A stretch of DNA of 64,000 nt from Plantago ovata (lineage: Eukaryota > Streptophyta > Magnoliopsida > Lamiales > Plantaginaceae). Under the pieces are notes generated by a model, which worked only from the letters and a program-made list of their open reading frames with translations, ran no database searches and was not told the DNA's origin. The first letter of the stretch is position 1; each line of letters begins with the position of its first letter. Location: the NCBI GenBank assembly GCA_028274465.1, contig CM051458.1, positions 11,547,566-11,611,565 on the forward strand, in the 5' to 3' direction. A program made the translations under genes and the position numbers. This document shows positions 48,880 through 62,242 of this stretch, piece after piece.

Positions 48880-50678
48880 ATAAGATAATCTCTAAGTTAT
48901 TACTAATCGCTTGGGGAAGGTCATTAATGTGGTTGTAGATGCTAGTCAGTCAGCTTTTCTGCCGGGGAAGAATATTCAAGACAACATCCTTATGGCACAA
49001 GAGTTGGTTAAAGGCTACAATAGAAGTGGTATTTCACCACGGTGTATGGTGCAGATGGACATTCAAAAAGCATACGATACTGTTGAATGGTGTGCTCTGG
49101 AAGGTATAATGAAGGAGTTGGGTTTTCCAAATGAATTTGTGAACTGGGTGATGTTGTGTGTAACCTCAGTTTCTTATCGATACTCCATCAACAAAATACC
49201 TTCTCGACTCTTGAAAGCTAAACGAGGCCTACGACAGGGTGATCCCATGTCCCCATTACTGTTTGTCATGGTCATGGAATACCTCCATCGATGCCTTCAA
49301 CGTATTGCATACAAGCTAGATTTCAATTTCCATCCTAAGTGTGAAAGATTGAAAATTATAAACTTGTGTTTTGCTGATGACTTAATGGTGTTATGAGGGG
49401 AGATACGTTGTTTGTTGATCTCTTTATGCAGAAGTTTGATCTTTTTTCAAGAGCAACAGGTTTGGTGGTGAATAATGATTAATGTAAGGTGTATTTTGGG
49501 GGAGTTTGTTTGTCTGATTAACAGCATTATGAGCCGAACTGGTTTTACTAGAGGGACCCTACTGGTGCGCTATCAAGGGGTACCACTGACCTCTGGTAAA
49601 CTTTCTATCAATATGTGCCAACCTCTGATCGATAAGATTCTTAGTCGTATCAGACACTGGACATCGAAGCTCCTGAGCTATGATGGCAGACTCCAGTTGA
49701 TAAATAGTGTATTATTCTCAATTGCTAACTACTGGTTACAAGTATTCCCTTTACCTAAACATGTTTTGCATCATAGTCAGAGTATCTGCAGGATTTACCT
49801 TTGGAGTGGAAAGGAGAATCAATCGCGGAAGGCTTTAGTAGCATGGGATCAAATCTGTTCACCCTGGAAAAGTGGGGGTTTGAATGTTATTGCCTTAAAG
49901 GAATGGAACCAAGCACTAATGGCCAAACTGCTTTGGAATATACAGAATAAAACTGACAAGCTGTGAATTCGTTGGGTTCATAGCTATTATATCAAAGATT
50001 CCCCTGTACATACATTTGTGCCTCGGGGAAACAGCTCCTGGATTATGCGTGGCATATTCAAAAGCCGTACCTTGGTGCATGGTTTAGCGGCATGCGATGA
50101 TTGTGTCAGTAAAGGTAAATATGTGGTGAGACAAATTTATGAGGGACTTCGGGGGATCCCTATGCCAGTTTACTAGAAAGACCTTATATTGGGGATTGGG
50201 GAATATAGCCCGTCCACGTGCAACATTCATGTTGTGGCTCTGCCTCAATAGGCGTATGGCCACAAAAGATCGGCTGGCTCGTTTTGGAATTCAAACGGAT
50301 GGTTGTTGTGTGTACTGTGGAGAGCCTGAGTCTATCGAACACCTTTTTTTCCAATGTATACATACGCAAGAAATAATGCCAGGGTGGGGGGGGGTGTTGA
50401 ATTGGATGCATCTATCTATCCATTGGCCGAATTGGGATGAAGGCTGGCGTGATTTGTGCAAACGTGCGAAAGGGAGATGCTGGCAACCCAAGATTCTAAA
50501 AGGGTTGGTGGCTGAATGTGTATATGGCATTTGGCAAGCAAGAAACGAGTCAATCTTTCAGCAACGGGGCCTTCACAATGCTGATGTTTGCCGCACTATT
50601 ACACATCAAATTATCAAACGTAGCACGAAATTTACAGTACTACAACAAAAGATTCATGAGCTTATTTTTGATTGTTAA
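48880..50678 (+). pseudogene. LINE ORF2, reverse transcriptase core and zf-RVT domain
   Basis: RT blocks are visible: SQSAFLPGKNIQDNI, QMDIQKAYDTVEW, GLRQGDPMSPLLF and the catalytic CFADDLMVL near 49370-49395, followed at once by a TGA. After 49475 the thumb and connection region continues (QGVPLTSGKL, WTSKLLSYDGR). A zf-RVT domain with the CVYCGEPESIEHLFFQC finger ends at the TAA near 50678. At least three stops or frame changes separate the blocks, and one base appears lost just after the CACTA junction. Confidence 0.9.
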
Positions 50679-50807
50679 GTAGATTTTCATTGTTTCATTA
50701 TGGTTGTTATCTTGGCAACTTGATTGACCAGGAAAAATTATCAAATTATGCTTTGTATTGTTTTTTTGAGGTAATGAAAGTTTTCGCAGTTAAAAAAAAA
50801 ATAAAAA

Positions 50808-50820
50808 TTCCTACAAATTA
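50808..50820 (+). repeat. LINE target site duplication, right copy
   Basis: TTCCTACAAATTA directly after the A-rich tail, identical to 16567-16579. Confidence 0.9.
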
Positions 50821-50944
50821 GTATCTATATATATATATGTTAATACTAAATTTACATTAATTAATAGTATATAATTCTATAAATATTCTTAAATTTAGTT
50901 AATCAGATACATACATGGTTAAATTTATACATGCACCATCTATG

Positions 50945-51243
50945 GAGAAAAGGTTTGAGTTGTGTCTGCCCTTGTATCCACCAGATTTCTCAAGAATTGG
51001 ATCCAAAGCGAAGCACTCGATGACATAGTCAATGTCATAAGCAGCCTCTGCAATCTCCCTTTCCAGCTCAACAATTTCATCACTGATTGTTTGGTAATCA
51101 TAACTTTGGAAAACTTTGAGAAGGAAAGTGATTGTTTGTTTGACAGAATATTGAATCGGGTATTGGGGTGGGTAAACAACAGAATGCTGCTGATGCTGCT
51201 CAATGGTGAAGTTGAGAGAGAGTATAGCTGCCTAAGCCGCCAT
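50945..51243 (-). pseudogene. NLR N-terminal (Rx-N coiled-coil) remnant
   Basis: On the minus strand the translation is very close to the first 100 residues of the NLR at 4833-8050 (MAA-AILSLNFTIEQHQ, then VELEREIAEAAYDIDYVIE). Codon 4 is TAG where the intact gene has TAC. The copy ends near LFS, before the NB-ARC domain. Amino-acid identity looks around 80% by eye. It is a decapitated relic of a tandem paralogue. Confidence 0.85.
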
Positions 51244-52050
51244 GGATGAATATATGCAAGTGGGATTATTGAAGTTAATATCTGACGGATTAGGAGGATC
51301 TGCTGTATTTGAGTTCAAGCGAACAAATTGCAAATGAAATGAAATTGTTGATGAAATATGACAGGAAATGTGGGTTCGTTTCTGTGTCGGTATGATTGCA
51401 AATTGCAAATGAAATGAAATTGTTGATAAAATTTGAATGGATACAACAGAAAACATTGTCGCTGGATACAGTCAAATTTATCTTCAAGCTCAACTTGTTA
51501 AAAAAGGTTATTTAATCGGTAGAAAAAATTATACAAGTATGGATAAATTAAATTAAAAAAATTATTAATAATAATAAAGTTGTAGAAATATATTATACTA
51601 CTCACTCTGTTTTCTCAAAAGATTCATAGTTTGATTTTTTGGTCAACTAATTTCAACTTTGAATCCCGATTACTCTTCTTAAACTATAATGATAAAGTAG
51701 GTAACTTTAACTCAGGATTACTCTTTTACCATCACCATTGATCTATTACAACCAAAAAATAAAAGTTTTTACCCCATTCATCGATATTTTATTATTGGGA
51801 AAAATACATTTATAAACCAGTAAACAACATTAATTACAAAAACAGTCACATTCAAAAAACAATTACAAAAAGTTCGCTACAGTAGATCCAGATTTCAAAA
51901 ATTCACTACAGTAGATTTAATAAAAATTTGAAATCCAGAAGCTAGTTTCACTCACAGAAACTAGCTGAATGAAATTAGCAAAAAATGACTGAAGCTAGCT
52001 GAAATTAGCTAAAAAATGACTGTAACTAGCCGAAACTAGATGAAACTAGG
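51244..52050. other. Intergenic with short direct repeats
   Basis: A 35-bp word (AAATTGCAAATGAAATGAAA and following) occurs at about 51325 and again at about 51405. From about 51940 to the gap there are tandem variants of GAAACTAGCTGAAATTAGC-like units, which probably caused the assembly gap. No gene is seen. Confidence 0.5.
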
Positions 52051-52150
52051 NNNNNNNNNNNNNNNNNNNNNNNNNNNNNNNNNNNNNNNNNNNNNNNNNN
52101 NNNNNNNNNNNNNNNNNNNNNNNNNNNNNNNNNNNNNNNNNNNNNNNNNN
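52051..52150. other. Assembly gap (100 N)
   Basis: Exactly 100 N, the conventional placeholder for a gap of unknown length. It adjoins a tandem AGCTAGTTTC-type repeat on its left. Confidence 0.99.
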
Positions 52151-52260
52151 TTATAAGAACATATCATGGTTATTTTTAAAATTAAGTATAATACGTCATA
52201 CAACTTTATGTTAAAAAATAAAAAATTAAGAAGAGAATAAATAAAAAAGAAAAAAAATTA

Positions 52261-52430
52261 CGTCAATAAGATTCGAACCCAACACCTTCAACTAAAATAA
52301 TGATACAAATAATAGAGAAAAATCACGCCAACAAGATTCGAACCAAACACCTTCAATAAAAATAATAATAAAAATAATGGAGAAAAATCACACCAACAGA
52401 ATTCGAACCCTACATCTTTTAATTAACTAA
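52261..52430 (-). repeat. Three tandem units of about 65 bp with a B-box-like word
   Basis: Units centred on ATTCGAACCC recur at about 52271, 52336 and 52400. On the minus strand each reads close to GGTTCGAAT, like the RNA polymerase III B box, after GGTGTTG. No A box or tRNA fold is evident, so these may be SINE-derived or coincidental. Confidence 0.5.
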
Positions 52431-52473
52431 TGACACATGTACGCACCAGATTGAAAAGGGGAGGAGAGAGTTT

Positions 52474-52560
52474 ATGGAGGACCGGCATGCTGCTGCTGTT
52501 GATATTTCAGGTGACCCTAAGCAGAAAGCCCGAGCTGTCAAAGTCTCCGCAGTCTATTGA
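52474..52560 (+). pseudogene. PP2C-like exon fragment
   Basis: The 28 codons starting MEDRHAAAVDISGDPKQ resemble the conserved opening of plant type 2C protein phosphatases, where the MED motif helps bind metal. The expected FGVFDGHGG that should follow is absent; the frame changes to unrelated residues and stops at 52558. It is a scrap of a gene, not a functional one. Confidence 0.45.
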
Positions 52561-53649
<1,089 letters not shown>

Positions 53650-56600
53650 GATTTCTCTATTCCCTGAAGTGATTAGATATACTTGATGAGGGGTGCAAGA
53701 TATAGTGGTAGACTATTGACATTTTTATAAATTCGATCCATTTCTTGAAATGAGACATCAAAGATATATAGCACCTAAAGTTGCTATGCAATATGAATAT
53801 GAAAAAGATGTCATGGGTACAAATCATGTTTCTCCAAGCCCTGAAGTGATTGGTTACATAAACCATAAAGGGGTTTGCAAGATATACTATTGATACTTTA
53901 TAAATTTTGTCCATTTATTAAAATGAGACACCAAATAAATATAGCACTTGAAAGTTGCTACGATATATCGATGTAAAGATTTGTATCTCTGGAGCTAATA
54001 GCCCAACCCCAGCTTATGCCAAGTTGATTCAGAGAATCACATTCTTGAAATGATTGGAAATACATCACGAATGGTTGTTACTTGAAAAAGATTAGAACAC
54101 CAACCATCATTGATCAACTGGCTGATATGTACCTCATGTACATCAACAATTTTAAATGTACCTCATGTACATCAATATTTATTTTCAAAACCGAGGCATA
54201 TAAATTGGTATTTAGAGTTTATGTCAGTGGCCATGATCATTATTAGATATCAAAAGATATTGGCACTACATATCAATACATGTATTGCAAAAGCATGAGA
54301 TATGGTATCATGCACAACATAGATAAATCTCACCAACCTGCTGAAGTTGGGAGAAGTATATGGATATTAGTTATTGCAATACAATGAAAGACCAATTGCT
54401 GTCTATGTTGATATATTGATCATCTTATTATGAAGAATGATACATAATATATTTGAAGATGTATCAAACTCTACCAAAAAGAAAAGATTAAGCATCATAT
54501 CTTACGATGAAATAAAGATTCCTTTGTGGCCATGAATATTGTAAGACAATTATATCTTCAGAAAAGAAATATGAAGTGACAAGATCACACATTAGACTCA
54601 CTTCTTGAAGAAATTCGAGATTACTAGTCTTGCCAATATAAAGTTGACCGTGATTGTGCAACTTTATGTCAAATCATTCTGGCTAGATTCAATTATTCAT
54701 GTTTGTTATATTTAACCAACAAGAAGTTGGTATATGAAAATTGGTTATTATTAACTTTACATGCAAAGAGTGAACATTATAAGCATTGCTAACAATCTTT
54801 CACAAACACCAAAGTTCACATGATGTGACGAGCATGGCCATCTGGATATGAAATTACCCGTTTATAAGGAACATGGAGTTTCCTTTATAAGAAATATAAT
54901 TATGTGTTGAAAAGTTTTCTCATGTCGTATATTTATGGCAAGACATGACATTGAGATTAAGCATGTTAATAGAGATTTTGAATAATGAGCAATGTTGCAT
55001 ACTTAAAGTGATGTGGCTAGATAGAAGTCCACCAAATAATTGATATACTGTAACTGAGTTTATTGGTCAAATTAGTGATCTCCTATTGGGGCAAATCTCA
55101 TTTTCAGCACACAGAAAAACCGGCTACTAGAGTTAAAAATACTCCCATAGTTGTATATTTTTCTCTTGAAAAGAACTCATACATGAAGCCTATATCGAAC
55201 TCATACATGAAGCCTATTTAAACAAAAGTATGAGTATATCAATATCTAAGCTGGACATGATCATTTATATTATGTGCCCCCAATAATGCTAATTCTCTGA
55301 ATTAGTTTTTCCCAGCTTAGGGGAGGAAGTACATGATAAGCTGATAAAAACAAGTTCATAGAGTGAATTGATCCCCATATATTTGAGAGTTCAAACTTGA
55401 ACTAAAATACGAAATGCAATTTTCAGCTTCATGTTACTATTTCAATATTTCAAACATGAAATTATATAATTTGAATGTGGACAACTATGACCCTATTTGT
55501 GGCATACCGAGCTACATATCAATTATATATATGACATGTGTTGAGAATTGAATATCTTGCCGATGATTCATACACCAGAAGTGCAACACTTAAATCATGT
55601 GGTTCCATCATTACAAAAATAATGGCAAGAAATGCAGTTGGTACTCTCAAGAGTAAAATTGACATATACAAGTGATGCCCATATATTGAGATATCTGAAA
55701 AATAATAGATGGCCTATAAACATGGAGGTACCTCCATATAATATATTCAGATATCCACGATCAGTACTGAATCAAATAAAGAGATTTGATTATTCAATAT
55801 ACCGGTATACATGGAACCGAGAAATTGAAAAGCATATGCGAAATTCAATGGATATGGATGATTAAACATGTAAAGAGGATCTTACATGAAAATCCATTTA
55901 ATGTCGACAAAGTGATTATATAAAACGAGCTCATGGACCTCATGTCCATTTCATTGATGAAATTTAAAATTTCATATGGTACCGTTGCATTATCGAGTCA
56001 AATTTCATGTGCATCTAGATACTAAGTTTTTCATCATGCATATTATCTTTATTGCTATAGCATTTACATATTCTCGTTTACTATAGTTGTTTTAGGTCTC
56101 ATATTGCATACATACATATTATCATATGATTTGCTCAAAGATTACCACTTAAATATAACCCTGAAGGTTATACATGGTGCACATAAATTGTCATGAAATT
56201 GATAGTGAAATCTCTATGATTTGAGAAAGTTTAAGAGATCAGATGAATACTCTCTATCAGTAATCAGTCCCTCATAGACTAGAGATATCATGTTGGCGAA
56301 CATGAATCAATGAATGAGAAAAGTTCTTGAAGAACTAGATTTTGATATATGGGTGAACCTCAATACTTATCTATTCATGTATGGCATCACAAATTGATAT
56401 GTATAATATATGTATTCACTATAAGTGAAACATGAGAATTATGAGTTATGATTATCGAGGTTCTCGAAGAATGCAAAATAAGTTATCTTGCAAACAAGGG
56501 GAGATAATAAGCAACAGTGGAGTTTTTGCGCATTATACAACTTGCTACACTCTTTTTCCCTTCGACTAGGTTTTTTATCCCATTGGAATTTTCCTAGCAA

Positions 56601-57301
56601 GGTTTTTAACGAGGTAGCATTATAAGCACACATATAACTATCTTCCAATCTCCATGATGATGATACATCGGCTAAAATAAGGTTATAGACCTTATTGGTT
56701 ATTTTACAACCATATATATATACGATGGAGATATAATGAGTATTGAACTCATTTTATGGAAAGATCATTCTTTGAATTGTCAAAGTGACATAATGTATAG
56801 AATTGAAGATATCTAAATCTTCAAGTGTTCGAGATACTTCCCACATGAAGTCAATGCATATATGACCGATGTTCTTCTTCAACCATGGTCCACAAGAAGG
56901 TTTCATCTGAGCACACTAGATTCGTTTGGAAGATTGCATTGCGAAGATTCAAGACTTGAAGTGATGTTTCAATCATGGGAGGCGGATACGCACTGCACTC
57001 TTTTTCCCTTGACTAAGTTTTTATCCCACTGGATTTTTCTTAGCAAGGTTTTTAATGAGGCAGTACTCTCACAGCGTACCCGCGATCTTCAACTCATGTT
57101 TCATTCAAGGGGAGTGTTATGGATAATTATAGGAATGTAACAAGAGTTGATTAAGCTCTCTAGTTTGTTACATGTATTTCTCTGGTTTGTTAATCTCCAG
57201 ATAGACTTTAAAAATATTTTACTACTTGTATATATACAATCTCATGTACTCCCATATTGATTGACGAGAATAATACTTTCTCTTCCATTTGTCACTCAAC
57301 A
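53650..57301 (+). mobile_element. Heavily decayed Copia element with 3' LTR
   Basis: The inner region has lost its reading frames; traces remain, such as the nucleotide pattern of a FPSLGGG-like Copia motif near 55310-55330. The 3' noncoding part (55790-57114) matches 10810-9480 in inverse orientation, and a purine tract precedes the LTR at 57115. Two imperfect copies of a 150-200 bp block lie at about 53657-53815 and 53826-53970. The 5' end and 5' LTR are not recognised. It is much older than the nested elements. Confidence 0.7.
57115..57301 (+). repeat. 3' LTR of decayed Copia
   Basis: It starts TGTTATGGATAATTATAGG after ATTCAAGGGGAG and ends CACTCAACA. At about 187 bp it is short, as in some Copia families. 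Confidence 0.7.
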
Positions 57302-57766
57302 AAAGAAAAATTATGAAAATTATAAGACCATGTTTTTTTCACAAAGGCTGTTTGGATCAGCCAAAATTCAATAATTGAAAAGTAAAAAATTCAAATTTGA
57401 ATACCAAAATGTAATTGTTAATCTAGTGAGTACAATTATGATATTAGACTATATTGCAAGGGCACTAAAAAGATATGGACCATCCTCACCTATATGTGCA
57501 TTTAAGTTTGTCCTGCATTTAGTATTTTTTGGTCCTGTATTTAACATAACTCTTACGATTTTAATAAAATCTGACAATATCTGTTAAACCTTACGAAATT
57601 GGAGGTGTAATTATTGATTGCTTTTCCGTCACGCTGTCAATAATACTCAATAGAGTCCGCCATTGTTGAAACTACTTATATTTATTTATGAAGAAGAAGA
57701 GAAAGGAGAGTGAAGAAAAGAATTGAATCAAATTGAAGAAGGCTTAGCATTCTAAATTAATCATCC
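57302..57766. other. 5' flank of pantothenate kinase gene
   Basis: AT-rich; the last 100 bases, with purine-rich GAAGAAGAGAAAGGAG, are probably the 5' UTR. I do not see a confident TATA box. Confidence 0.4.
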
Positions 57767-60700
57767 ATGGAAACTCAAGTTAAAAGTTTGGGCGATGAAT
57801 TGGACAACAATTCTGAAGATCAAGTCTCGCATCTTGCTCTCGATATAGGAGGTAACGATGGGCTTTCTGATTCTTGCGCTCATTTTTGCTTTCATCACTT
57901 CACTTCCATTGTCTTTTATGATAATCTATCTGATCAAGTTAAGTAAAGTTCCTATTTTTCCTAGTTGCCACCCAATTTTTGATCAAGTTTGTTAGTTTTA
58001 GCATACTCTTACTTCCTAAATAAGTTTGACTGATTCTTTCAATTAACTATAAAATTGTTTGCTTATTGTATTTGCATTTCATTGTGTAATAGTTTGATTC
58101 AAGTAAGATTTGACAAGCTGAGTTTTGGGGAGATCATCATGTACAAGGGTGTAATCTGATAGAGTAGAGTCCGATTTTCGATAATGATGTTATATGAACA
58201 TGTAGAATGTAAACAATCCATAATTTGGATTGCCAGTGTTCAGTTTTACGGTCGTTTTGCAGTTGGGGTTTTGATGAATGTCTTGGTCATTTTAGGTTCT
58301 CTCATAAAGATGGTGTACTTCTCAAGTAGGGACTCTGTTGGTGATCAGACGGATGGGGTTACGAAAGAGGGTATTGATACGTCGAGTATAAATGTTGATT
58401 ATCGTGTTCTCAGTGGGAGCCTGCATTTTCTAATCTTTGAAACAAGCAAGATCAGCGAATGCATAGACTTTATATCTTCCAAGCATGTTAAGAACTATGG
58501 TATGTTTTCTAATGGTATTTTACGTTATGTGACACAATGCTATTGTATCTTGTCTCTGTGAGTTTCAGCTCTGCTTAGGATCATGAGTTGTAGGTTGCTT
58601 TGTTTATCACATGCCTAATTCCTAAGTTGAGATATCATAAGGCATCCGATAAATAGCAGTTGATTTCTGATTGAACTATTTTAGTTCTTGGACTTCATGA
58701 AGAACTTTAATTAGCTGAGCGAAACCTTCTTAGCGGAGTGTAGTTCTTATATTCAACTGCAAAATCTATTATATAAAAAATTTGATGTTATTTAGTATAT
58801 GAACAGGACTATCCCTTCCCAAGCCAGCCTATGTGTTTTCTCATCTCCCATTTCTACTACTAAATAGAACCTGATTCTCTATATTCCACTGCTGCGAATG
58901 GTCCAATAAAGATCATTCCTTCACAAGACCCCGCAAAACTACATAGGCTTGTTTTAGGCAAAATATAACTCAGTTTATATTCTAACATTTTCTCTCATTG
59001 AGTAAACAGTGGTTGTGAAGGTTTGTTTGATCATTGACTCATATTTGTCTACTTCCCTTTTGGTGCATTTCCTGTTTACTCTGGAATTTAATTATCAAAA
59101 AAAGTATTTTGATGAAGTCAAGTGGTGATTTGAGATTCCAGTATGTGAAATACCAACTCTTAGCCCATGAAAATTTCTGAGAATACATCATCGATTGTGT
59201 AAGCCCTTTTTTATGGTATATTGTTATCTTCTGAGAGGTTTAATTTCTAAGCAGGTAGGTTGGATCGTGAAGCCCCTATTGATGAGAAATACATTGTCAA
59301 GGTATTATATGCTATAATAATATTGGAAATATATTTTGCCATGTCGCATCTATTTACCCTTAAAGATTGAATTCTTGTCATTAGGTTAGGATTTAAGAAA
59401 TATGGGTAAAAACTTTCTAACTTCAGTATCTTTTTGAAGGCTACAGGTGGTGGGGCTTATAAGTTTGCTGATTTATTCAAGGAAAAACTTGGTATATCCC
59501 TGGATAAGGTAGATGAGATGAGTTCTCTTGTAGCCGGTGCTAATTTTCTCCTCAAGGTGGGTATGTCAATTCAAATCAAGTTCTCAAAGTTTCAAGTATA
59601 TGCTGATCAACCATGCTGGATATAAGTTATATACATGTGTATCTGCATATAGTATATTGTTGTGAGAATTACCAAGAAGCATTACTTTATTAATCTTTGT
59701 AAAAGAGTTATGACATTCAGATTGGGCCTGCTGCATAAATGTGTAGAAGTATCAGAGCAACAGTGAACAGTCAATATAGTTACTGTGCATAAGTTTTGAA
59801 ACTTGGACCTCGAATGATTAGTAATCTCAGTGAATAAAGAGGCTGGAGTGTTCTTGCTGTGATCTTCAAATCACATAATCTTGACTTTTTTTTCTTTTCT
59901 TCTCAATCAGCTATTTTTTCTTACCGCTTGCTAACAGTTGGTGCTGGATCTGACGCACCCTTATCTTTACTGATTTTTACTTGCAATTCATATGAATCAT
60001 GCATTCAAGTCCATTCAGAACAGGTGTTTAATATATAGTTCTGTGTGCATCATGTAGGCTGTAAACCATGAAGCCTTTACATATATGGATCACAAAAAGG
60101 AGTACGTGCAGATTGACCACAAAGATTTGTATCCTTATCTCCTTGTAAATATTGGATCTGGGGTCAGCATGATAAAGGTAATGCTTCCTAATCCTGCCTA
60201 AGTTATAAATTAGTCACTGGTTAATTTGATTGGAAAAAGATTTGCCATTATGATATTAATATTTCCACCACCTCTATGAAACTAGACTTAGTAAGTTGCG
60301 CCAGTGATAAACTGATTAAGTATCTAGTAACATTTTCAGTTAAGTTACATTTTGATTTTCCAGTCATTTTAATTCCACATGCCACCAGCTTCTTTGAGAA
60401 TTCCCTAGTTCATTGGGGAATTTGATTATTTCTTCCCTTCAAGTATATTTCTGAAATTTCAACCTGTAGTGTTTTCTTATGTTGTATATGCATATGAATC
60501 TTCTTGAAACTATTTCTGTACTCATTGGTTAGGTTGATGGTGACAAGAAGTTTGAGCGAGTCAGTGGAACTAGTGTTGGTGGTGGCACATTCTGGGGTTT
60601 GGGCAAACTTTTAACAAAGTGTAAAAAGTAAGACTTTTATTTGGATTAAGATGTCTTTAGTTCCCCACATTTCAGTCTAGTAACTTCTTTTTTTGTTTTT

Positions 60701-62242
60701 GTCTTGTGCATATCAGTTTCGATGAATTGTTAGAATTGAGTCATAGTGGAAACAACAGAGCCATAGACATGCTTGTTGGAGACATAAATGGGGGATCTGA
60801 CTATGCAAAGGTATTTGCTCATGTTTTATTATTCTTAAACCTGTATTTTCGTTTCCCTCATATATCACCAGGATTCAAGGAGTTGATTCATTGAAACTTT
60901 GCTTCCACATGAATTTAAGCTGCGTTAGTTTCTTGACATCAAGGAGTAGGTAGATCAGATGACAGTGTTATGCCTTGTAACTTCCATTTGATTGTAATTC
61001 TTGCTTCATGTGTTTGTAAATTGTAACCTTATGTTCAATGGAAGTTAATTTACTAGTTTCTTATTGTAGATGACTACTTTTACGAATGTAGGTCTGTTAC
61101 TCGTAGTCCTTGCAGGCTTTCTCTTGAGTGACCTACAAACTGAGACTCTAATCCGTTTTTATAATCTGCAAATTGAGTACTCTGGCTTATGTTTTGCCAG
61201 ATTGGTCTTAAATCAACAGCTATAGCCTCTACCTTTGGCAAGGCAGTCTCTGAAAACAAGGATCTTGACGAGTACAGAGCTGAGGATATGGCCAGGTCCT
61301 TGTTAAGAATGATCTCAAATAACGTAGCACAGGTTAGTTGCCAAAATTAATAAATAAATAATAAATAAATGTTTTTATTAAATTTGCTAATCTGAACGGT
61401 TGGTTTAATTCTCATCTCCAGATAGCTTACTTGAACGCAAAGCTCTTTGGATTGAAGCGCATATTCTTCGGAGGATTTTTCATCCGTGATCATGCATATA
61501 CTATGGATACTATCTCAGAAGGAGTTCATTTCTGGTAGCAACCTATAGTTTTATTTTGCCCGTTGATAATTTTCTTGTTACATTGGTAATATCCTTCCTG
61601 AATAGGCTAATAATTATGAGATGGAAGCAATAACTTGATGGCATCTCACCCTGATATTACTTCTGTATCTCAAGCCTAGTAGCTTCTAAGCTACTAATAA
61701 TAATGACCACTGTTTGGCCCTTGATTGAAATATGGTTTGGTTTCAAGCTATGATTGGTTCCGGTTGTAGTGTGACTATGAGGAGAGGTATATATAGTAAC
61801 TTGTAGAATTAAGAATCGTATAATGTAGTGTAAAATGTAATTCAACTCAAAGAAAAAGCCATCAATGAGGCGAGCTGGAGCTTAATCCAAACGGGCGGAT
61901 GTTTCTAACCTCCTAATTGGTTCCCATCTTGTCTTTTAGATTGTTCATGATGTGATCGACTTCACACTCTGATATAATCATATTGTCATTATTTTCAGGT
62001 CAGAAGGTGAAGCAAAAGCTCTATTTCTTCGCCACGAAGGGTTTCTCGGGGCCCTCGGTTCATTCTTGAGCTACAAAAAGGAAGTAGCTGGAGAGGCTAC
62101 ACATCATTATTTACTAGAACAGAGCAGTTCTTCGATGAAGAGCTCTTCGTCACATTGCACTGCGGATGGGTTGAAAAACTCAACCCATGCTGGTGTGAAG
62201 CATAGTGGATGTATAGAATGCACTGTACATGTTAGGAACTAA
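57767..62242 (+). CDS. PANK1: Pantothenate kinase (type II, plant PANK1-like)
   Basis: Pantothenate kinase phosphorylates pantothenate with ATP, the first and usually controlling step of coenzyme A synthesis. Ten exons with GT-AG borders fit: 57767-57851, 58296-58499, 59255-59301, 59440-59556, 60058-60177, 60533-60627, 60717-60810, 61201-61332, 61422-61534 and 61999-62242, giving 416 residues in one frame. Visible motifs are the nucleotide-binding [16 protein letters not shown] near 23-38, [48 protein letters not shown] and [13 protein letters not shown]. It ends without the DUF89 phosphatase domain that plant PANK2 carries, so it is PANK1-like, slightly longer than the roughly 380-residue Arabidopsis protein. 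No key residue appears lost. The N-terminal 20 residues are low-complexity and lack an obvious targeting signal. Confidence 0.95.

Larger units (their letters stand above)
16580..50807 (+). mobile_element. L1-type LINE, split by a solo LTR and a 28-kb CACTA element
   Basis: The LINE is flanked by the 13-bp direct repeat TTCCTACAAATTA (16567-16579 and 50808-50820) and ends in a short A-rich tail (50792-50807). Its own segments are 16580-18002, 20100-20459 and 48877-50807, about 3.7 kb in all. They encode an ORF1-like piece, part of an AP endonuclease, reverse transcriptase and a zf-RVT zinc-binding domain. Full plant L1 elements are about 6 kb, so a good third is missing, including the middle of the endonuclease. 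Several stops and frame changes show it is dead. Confidence 0.92.
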
